Source: Deltaproteobacteria bacterium
GTDB taxonomy: Bacteria > Desulfobacterota > Desulfobulbia > Desulfobulbales > UBA5123
Length of the DNA stretch: 7,433 nucleotides
Direction of reading: 5' to 3'
Assembly (NCBI GenBank): GCA_021788685.1
Contig: JAJYKH010000129.1
Location: 1-7,433 of the forward strand
The position numbers and the translations under genes were made by a program. The notes beneath the pieces are model-generated. The model was not told where the DNA came from. It saw only the letters and a list, made by a program, of their open reading frames with translations, and made no database searches. Of this stretch, positions 6,300 to 7,433 are shown piece by piece; the stretch's first letter is position 1; the number at the start of each line of letters is the position of its first letter.

Positions 6300-6329
6300 T
6301 TGACACCCATCATGGACACGTGGTATCCA
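6300..6329 (+). promoter_or_regulatory. candidate promoter for the resB-like gene
   Basis: A perfect TTGACA at 6300-6305 is followed after 18 bases by TATCCA (6324-6329), which is preceded by TGG and so reads as an extended -10 (TGnTAT). Transcription would start near 6336, giving a leader of about 86 bases. The -10 hexamer itself is poor (3 of 6). Confidence 0.45.
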
Positions 6330-6421
6330 ATACCCTGTTTTTTCCCTCTCGGTTTTGCCCAATTTCCAAGGTGGGCGGGCCTTTTCGCTTCCGATCCTAA
6401 CTTCCGGGCCTTTTCTACCCT

Positions 6422-7433
6422 ATGAAAAAAGAAAAAAATTCGCTTTGGCAGTTTTTTGCCTCGGTCCGTCTCGCCCTCTTCACTTTCTTCATCCTCGCCT
6501 CCGCCTCGATTATCGGCACCATCATTGAGCAGAACCAGCCTTACGCCAAATACGTGCAGATCTACGGGCCCAAGCTGACGAGGCTCTTTCAGCTGCTCGA
6601 TTTCACGGACATGTATCGATCCTGGTGGTTCACCACCCTGTTGGTGGTGTTCTGCCTCAACCTCGTGGTCTGCACGATCGAGCGTTTCCCGAACATCTGG
6701 CGTATCGTGACCATGGACAATCTGGACACGGAGCCCGACCGGGTCGGGAAGATGCCGCACCACGCAGCCCTTCGCACGGACAGACCCGTGGGGGAAACTG
6801 CGGCTGCCATCAAGAAGGTGCTGACCGGCGCCGGATGGAATGCCCTGGAGCGCAGTCGCGACGGTTCCACCCTGCTCTTTGCCCAGAAAGGGGCGTGGAC
6901 CCGTCTGGGGGTGATCGGCGTCCATGTGAGCATTCTCTTCATCTTCGTCGGGGCCATCATCGGCTCCCACTTCGGCTTCAAGGGAAGCGTCATGATTCCC
7001 GAGGGCTCGTCCACCGATACCGTCTATCTGTTCGATGAAGCCGCCACTCCCGTCCGTCTTCCTTTTCTGGTGCGTTGCGACAGGTTCCATATTTCCTTTT
7101 ATGACAGCGGCATGCCGAAGGAATACCGCTCCGACCTCACGGTGATCCAAAACGGCAGGAAGGTCCTCTCCAAATCGATCGTGGTCAACGATCCGTTGCA
7201 TTGCGGCGGCATCACCTTTTACCAGTCGAGGTACGAGGGAACCCAGCAGCTGCTCGCCACCCTCAAAGACCGGCAAACCGGCAAACAGGCCCGCTTCGAC
7301 GTCCCCGCCCGCCAGGAAATCAGGTGGCCTGATGAAGGGGTGGCCTTCGGGGTGGTCAACGTGGAAGGGCCGGACCCCCGCGGCCAGTACCGATTCAAGG
7401 TCTGGTTCAATGACGGCAAGGGCGCCGCCTCGG
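6422..7433 (+). CDS. resB: ResB/Ccs1-like cytochrome c biogenesis protein (3' end outside window)
   Basis: Membrane protein of the System II cytochrome c maturation pathway, which with a CcsA/ResC partner delivers haem to apocytochromes outside the cytoplasmic membrane. 337 residues are present of a usual ~450. It starts MKKEKNSLWQFFASVRLALF, the normal ResB opening. Predicted membrane helices lie at about 16-35, 69-86 and 163-182; the third contains a His (H168) in the GVHVS context typical of the family. A large extracytoplasmic domain follows with KSIVVNDPLHCGGITFYQS (251-269), close to the family's conserved N-P-L...G-FYQS segment. The final membrane helix and C-terminus are cut off by the window edge. 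No clear Shine-Dalgarno precedes the ATG at 6422. A ccsA/resC gene is expected just downstream. This fits an organism rich in c-type cytochromes. Confidence 0.92.
   Translation, partial: MKKEKNSLWQFFASVRLALFTFFILASASIIGTIIEQNQPYAKYVQIYGPKLTRLFQLLDFTDMYRSWWFTTLLVVFCLNLVVCTIERFPNIWRIVTMDNLDTEPDRVGKMPHHAALRTDRPVGETAAAIKKVLTGAGWNALERSRDGSTLLFAQKGAWTRLGVIGVHVSILFIFVGAIIGSHFGFKGSVMIPEGSSTDTVYLFDEAATPVRLPFLVRCDRFHISFYDSGMPKEYRSDLTVIQNGRKVLSKSIVVNDPLHCGGITFYQSRYEGTQQLLATLKDRQTGKQARFDVPARQEIRWPDEGVAFGVVNVEGPDPRGQYRFKVWFNDGKGAAS

Noticed and set aside
6091..6306. 71-codon minus-strand frame upstream of rpmB (GTG start)
   Set aside because: No ribosome binding site and no recognisable motif, and the region shows promoter-like features; kept only as a note.
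5219..6400. 393-codon + strand open frame spanning the rel end, the intergenic region and the antisense of rpmB
   Set aside because: It overlaps two certain genes in other frames and crosses a strong terminator; the translation has no recognisable domain.
1..7433. CRISPR array, tRNA or rRNA genes, or insertion sequence
   Set aside because: No regularly spaced repeats, cloverleaf, rRNA-like segment or transposase was found on either strand.

Overview
The window looks like a chromosomal segment of a GC-rich Gram-negative anaerobe, most likely a deltaproteobacterium of the Desulfuromonadales type (Geobacter, Desulfuromonas or Pelobacter relatives). This rests on gene content, a cysteine-containing L28 and a ResB-type cytochrome c maturation gene. 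It is an inference; no single marker in the window settles taxonomy.

Left part (1-3142, + strand): the first ~120 bases hold a short open fragment that may be what is left of an older gene. A perfect TATAAT box follows at 137-142. Next comes a ~170-base leader with unusually strong complementarity, including two long helices whose strands interleave as in a pseudoknot. The second helix ends nine bases before the ispG start codon, where a Shine-Dalgarno sequence would normally lie, and none is visible. ispG (the [4Fe-4S] enzyme of the MEP isoprenoid pathway) is followed after 34 bases by proS (prolyl-tRNA synthetase with its editing domain).

Middle (3138-5388, + strand): a ~75-base imperfect palindrome sits across the proS stop codon and the start of a long RelA/SpoT-type (p)ppGpp gene. 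It appears to supply both the last residues of ProRS and the ribosome binding site of rel. The RSH protein has all the usual domains, but its hydrolase HDxxED motif reads HGALKA, so it is probably a synthetase only. ispG, proS and rel look like one transcription unit joining isoprenoid synthesis, tRNA-Pro charging and the stringent response.

Right part (5389-7433): a ~310-base intergenic stretch with inverted repeats is followed by rpmB (ribosomal protein L28, zinc-ribbon type) on the opposite strand, with its own promoter and a strong terminator. A ~465-base AT-richer divergent region carries likely promoters for rpmB (leftward) and for a resB/ccs1-like cytochrome c biogenesis gene (rightward) that runs off the window.

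The most promising undescribed elements are the structured leader in front of ispG and the hydrolase-dead RSH encoded behind proS.
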